Positions 60,820 through 64,000 of a stretch of 64,000 bases of DNA are shown piece after piece; position 1 is the first letter of the stretch; every line of letters starts with the position of its first letter. Location: NCBI RefSeq assembly GCF_000153405.2, contig NC_020802.1, forward strand, positions 1 through 64,000, in the 5' to 3' direction. The DNA is from Psychromonas sp. CNPT3. GTDB lineage: Bacteria > Pseudomonadota > Gammaproteobacteria > Enterobacterales > Psychromonadaceae. Both the position numbers and the translations under genes were made by a program. Below the pieces are notes generated by a model. The model was not told the origin of the DNA and did no database searches. It saw nothing but the letters and a program-made list of their open reading frames with translations.

Positions 60820-61950
60820 TTATTTATCACAAAGTAAATTTTGGTAAATTTTAAAAAATATATTTCTACCTTGGATTATTAGCTGATCTGGAAAGTCATA
60901 ATCAGGGTTATGTAGTTGAGGTGTTTGTTCTCCTGCACCAAAAGCAAACATAGCGCCTTTTGTTTTGCTACTTATGGCTCCGAAATCTTCTGACCATCTA
61001 AAGGGCTTATCTAACCAAGTAATGTGATGCCCACAAGATGCTGCTGCGTCTGCAATATGTTTCACGCATTGCGGATTGTTGACACTGGCATTAAAAATAT
61101 CAAACCAGGTTATTTCTAGTGCTAAATTATTTTGTTTTGCACAAAGGGTTACTTTTGTCGTCACTTTATCGACTAAAGCCTGCATTGCCATATTAGATTC
61201 TGCTCTAAGTGTTGCTAATAATTTCCCATCAGCAGGGGCAGTGCCAAATGCTTCCTCACCCATACTGCAATGAATGAGTGTTAACATTATTAATTCCTCA
61301 TACTCTAGATCATCGGCAATATGAGGTAATGTTTGCATTAATTCAGCCAACATATTAGCAGGACTTATCCCTGTCTCAGGATAAGCAGCATGTGCTGTTT
61401 TCCCTTTTAATTTGATACATACTCCTCTGGATGCGCAATTAAAATTACCTGATCTCAGTAATACTTCTCCCGCACTATGTCCGGGTAAGTTATGCAGTGC
61501 AAAACAGAAGTCAGGTTTAAAAAGATTAAACTTATCATCATTAACTACCGCGTTAGCTCCTTGTCCGGTTTCTTCTGCCGGTTGAAACAATAATGTAACG
61601 CTACCTATAAGAGGTGGGGTTTCTGATATTTTTTTAGCTAAGGATAAAATAATAGCCATGTGCCCATCATGACCACATTTATGTGAGATCCCTGCTTTTA
61701 TAGATTTATATTCAAAATCATTTAATTCTTCAATGGGTAGCGCATCAAGTTCACTACGAAATAGAATATTGGGACCGGGCTTATTTGAATCAAAACAAAC
61801 GGCGATGCCATGGCCCCCGATATTTGTATATATTCGATCGGGTTTAAAAATTTGTAATTTTTTTAATATATAAGATGCTGTTTGTTGTTCGTCTCCAGAG
61901 AGCTCAGGGTGCTTATGCAAATATTTTCTAATATTTCTCCATTGTTCCAT
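60820..61950 (-). CDS. M20 family amidohydrolase
   Basis: A 376-residue zinc amidohydrolase of the M20D type (hippurate/N-acyl-amino-acid or IAA-amino-acid hydrolase-like). It has an N-terminal LHKHPELSGDE, RSELDALPIEE (65-75), the metal-binding CGHDGHMA (92-99), FQPAEETGQGA and the C-terminal PFRWSEDFGAIS. The dimerisation domain (KLKGKTAHAAYPETGISP) is intact. The substrate cannot be told from sequence. It stands alone; its 3' end faces the 5S-derived array, whose last hairpin could help terminate it. Confidence 0.9.
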   Translation of the reverse strand: MEQWRNIRKYLHKHPELSGDEQQTASYILKKLQIFKPDRIYTNIGGHGIAVCFDSNKPGPNILFRSELDALPIEELNDFEYKSIKAGISHKCGHDGHMAIILSLAKKISETPPLIGSVTLLFQPAEETGQGANAVVNDDKFNLFKPDFCFALHNLPGHSAGEVLLRSGNFNCASRGVCIKLKGKTAHAAYPETGISPANMLAELMQTLPHIADDLEYEELIMLTLIHCSMGEEAFGTAPADGKLLATLRAESNMAMQALVDKVTTKVTLCAKQNNLALEITWFDIFNASVNNPQCVKHIADAAASCGHHITWLDKPFRWSEDFGAISSKTKGAMFAFGAGEQTPQLHNPDYDFPDQLIIQGRNIFFKIYQNLLCDK

Positions 61951-62311
61951 GACTTGCTACCTTAAATCAGATGTTGGTTTTTACTTTTATGGTGGTATGA
62001 ATGATCGATTTTTCTTATTTACTTAACGTTTTTAATACCGATATAGCGATCATTCTATAAGCATTAAATAATGAGGAATATTCTATAAATTTACTTTCAG
62101 TCTTCGCGGTATATTAGAGGTTAAATGTTTATTTTTCATCACACTATGAAATTGCTTCATACTCATACGCTAATTTATATAATGATAAGTTTGTATTATT
62201 ATTTCTCGGTACTGCATCAAAGAATCTAAATTATTTTTAATAAAAAATTATGGGCGTAATATAACTGTAACAAAACAATAATATAATCCCGGCATTAGTT
62301 ATTACCTTAAT
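61951..62311. other. Intergenic region before the pstC-like gene
   Basis: About 360 AT-rich bases, no gene seen. It must hold the divergent promoters of the amidohydrolase and the pstC-like gene; a candidate PhoB site lies at its right end. Confidence 0.5.
62254..62287 (+). promoter_or_regulatory. Candidate Pho box and -10 upstream of the pstC-like gene
   Basis: Two 11-base units, GCGTAATATAA (62254-62264) and CTGTAACAAAA (62265-62275), are in direct phase and partly match the CTGTCAT-plus-four pattern. A TATAAT follows at 62282-62287, ten bases after the second CTGTAAC, the usual PhoB promoter geometry. The matches are imperfect, so PhoB control is a proposal. Confidence 0.35.
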
Positions 62312-64000
62312 ATGAGAATGAATATGCCAAACAATCATTTATTAAAGAGATCTGGCTGCTCTGTACGTTTATTTAAGGATAAATTTGCCGAATATACGAT
62401 AAAGCTCGGGGGTGTATTGGTTTTAGCCACATTAATTTTAATATTTGCATATTTATTATATGTCGTATATCCCATCTTTAAATCACCCAGCATTGAACAA
62501 AGAAATACATTTAAGAATGATCAAGAGGGAATTACTTTTGCGCTAGGTTTGGATGAATACAATGATATTGCATATCGTTTTAATTCACTTGGTGTTAATT
62601 TCTTTAAAACAAGCGGTGAATTAAATAGCGCAGAGGAAAATAAAAATAATTATAACTTTACGCAACAAGCTATTTCTTTTGGGCAGTTAAATCAATCTCG
62701 GAAAATGGCAGTGTTTGGCTTTAAAGATGGTTCAATTAGTCTTTTAGAGGTTAATTTCAAACTAACGTATAAAAACAATCAAAGAGAGATAACACCGCAG
62801 GTTCTTTTTCCCTTTCTCGAGTCATCAATATTAATAGATGCTAAGCACCAACCGATAGTTAAAGTGTCTATGGCAATGCAGGAGGATCGCGCAAATGTAA
62901 TATCAGTGACAAAAGATGGTCGCGGTTTTTTAACTGTATTCGAAGCGTCTGAAAATTTTATGACTCAAGAGTTAGAATGGGACTCTGAAACCGTTTCATT
63001 AGGTCATATACCCTCTAATATCGATAATTTATTGATTTCATCCAACTTACAATATGCTTATATTCGATCATTAAACAAACTTTATATACTAGATATCAGT
63101 GACATAAGTAATATAAAAAATATTTTAATATTAGATATTAACGAACCCTATCAAAATGTAACTGATATCACTTTTCTTTCTGGGGGCACTTCCGTATTAG
63201 TTGCTAATAGTAACGGTGTTATTTCACAGTGGTTTAATGTACGTGATAATGGTGAGAGAAAGTTTACCAAAATACGAACGTTTAGTGCGGAAAAAGACAT
63301 TGTTGATTTGGTTTCTGAACTAAATAGGAAAGGATTTTTAAGTGTTTCGAAAAATGGCATGTTAACCGTTTTTCACGCAACAGGGGGCACCAAGTTATTA
63401 GAAGAGCCTCTTGATTTAAAGGGAGTTAAACATTTATCAATAGCATCCCGATACAATGCGTTTATTGTTTCGAGTGACACACAATACCAATTTTATAATT
63501 ATGAAAATGAATACCCTGAAATATCTTGGGCTGCTATTTGGGAAAACGTTTGGTATGAAGGTTATTCTGAGCCGGATCTCATTTGGCAATCGACATCAGG
63601 TGCAGATGATTTTGAACCTAAATTTAGTTTAATGCCCCTTGCTTTTGGTACGATAAAAGCTGCTTTTTATGCCATGTTATTTGCGGTGCCTCTCGCAATT
63701 GGAGGTGCTATTTATACTGCATACTTTATGACGGATAGACTTCGCTCAGTTGTAAAACCAAGTGTTGAAATTATGGAGGCGCTACCCACTGTAATATTAG
63801 GGTTCTTAGCCGGACTCTGGTTAGCTCCTTTTATAGAAACGCATTTACCAGCCGTATTTTTACTGATGATAGCGTTGCCTTTATCGGCATTGGCTGTTGC
63901 AGCACTTTGTCAAACCTTGCCTAACTCGATACAAGAAAAGTTAGGCGATGGAATGCATATATATATATTAATTCCCACGCTGCTTATTGTTTCAATCGTA
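62312..64000 (+). CDS. pstC: Phosphate ABC transporter permease PstC, large form (5' part)
   Basis: The open frame runs off the window after 563 codons. An N-terminal membrane helix (about 32-54) is followed by a long soluble domain (about 60-435) with repeated beta-rich segments (VFGFKDGSISLLEV, VSVTKDGRGFLTVFE, VLVANSNGVISQW) like a WD/beta-propeller. The permease domain then begins: FSLMPLAFGTIKAAFYAMLFAVPLAIGGAIY, and the EAA-type loop EIMEALPTVILGFLAGLW near 485. This enlarged PstC type occurs in Vibrio and Shewanella relatives. The start could be any of the ATGs at 62312, 62318 or 62324. No pstS is upstream. Confidence 0.88.
   Translation, partial: MRMNMPNNHLLKRSGCSVRLFKDKFAEYTIKLGGVLVLATLILIFAYLLYVVYPIFKSPSIEQRNTFKNDQEGITFALGLDEYNDIAYRFNSLGVNFFKTSGELNSAEENKNNYNFTQQAISFGQLNQSRKMAVFGFKDGSISLLEVNFKLTYKNNQREITPQVLFPFLESSILIDAKHQPIVKVSMAMQEDRANVISVTKDGRGFLTVFEASENFMTQELEWDSETVSLGHIPSNIDNLLISSNLQYAYIRSLNKLYILDISDISNIKNILILDINEPYQNVTDITFLSGGTSVLVANSNGVISQWFNVRDNGERKFTKIRTFSAEKDIVDLVSELNRKGFLSVSKNGMLTVFHATGGTKLLEEPLDLKGVKHLSIASRYNAFIVSSDTQYQFYNYENEYPEISWAAIWENVWYEGYSEPDLIWQSTSGADDFEPKFSLMPLAFGTIKAAFYAMLFAVPLAIGGAIYTAYFMTDRLRSVVKPSVEIMEALPTVILGFLAGLWLAPFIETHLPAVFLLMIALPLSALAVAALCQTLPNSIQEKLGDGMHIYILIPTLLIVSIV

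Noticed and set aside
61055..61075. parS-like half site (TGTTTCACGCAT) in the amidohydrolase gene
   Set aside because: Only the left half matches; the right half lacks GTGAAAC.

Overview
The window reads as the replication-origin region of a marine gammaproteobacterium close to Psychromonas/Vibrionales. This rests on gene content and order (mioC, oriC, mnmG, rsmG, parA, parB and the atp operon; dnaA-dnaN-recF-gyrB; glyQS), an E. coli-like GATC-rich oriC between mnmG and mioC, rRNA very close to E. coli rRNA in sequence, and moderate-to-low GC. The genus is an inference; no database was searched.

Layout. 1-6.2 kb: dnaA-dnaN-recF-gyrB on the + strand. 6.4-13.1 kb: a small membrane protein, avtA, glyS, glyQ, a DUF2161-type protein and a HAD phosphatase. 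13.5-31.1 kb: a complete aryl polyene (APE) pigment cluster. Eighteen genes run on the - strand (apeA, apeC-apeR plus an aromatic ammonia-lyase). A methyltransferase (apeB) and an outer-membrane beta-barrel protein run divergently. 31.2-38.1 kb: the F1Fo ATP synthase operon atpIBEFHAGDC (-). 38.1-38.9 kb: very AT-rich spacer. 38.9-41.9 kb: ravA-viaA (+). 41.9-46.2 kb: parB, parA, rsmG, mnmG (-). 46.2-46.55 kb: oriC. 46.56-47.0 kb: mioC (-). 47.4-53.1 and 54.1-59.8 kb: two nearly identical rRNA operons in tandem (16S, tRNA-Glu, 23S, 5S). Each is followed by about 1 kb of degenerate 5S-derived repeats. 60.8-62.0 kb: an M20 amidohydrolase (-). 62.3 kb to the end: the 5' part of a large pstC-type phosphate permease gene, cut by the window edge.

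How it fits together. oriC, DnaA boxes, parAB and four near-palindromic parS sites (one inside recF) make up the initiation and segregation module. The APE genes encode an activating ligase with two carrier proteins, ketosynthases with a chain-length-factor-like partner, a ketoreductase and two dehydratases. They also encode acyl- and glycosyl-transfer functions and an MMPL/LolA-like/lipoprotein export set. Together these would build an aryl polyene and place it in the outer membrane. Nearly all - strand genes left of oriC and the rrn operons right of it are co-directional with replication from oriC. The dnaA operon and ravA-viaA point toward oriC.

The least explained structure is the pair of arrays after the 5S genes, nine units in all. 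Each unit starts with an inverted 5S 3' end and continues into a decayed sense-strand 5S-like core. In the second array the units are separated by strong terminator hairpins.
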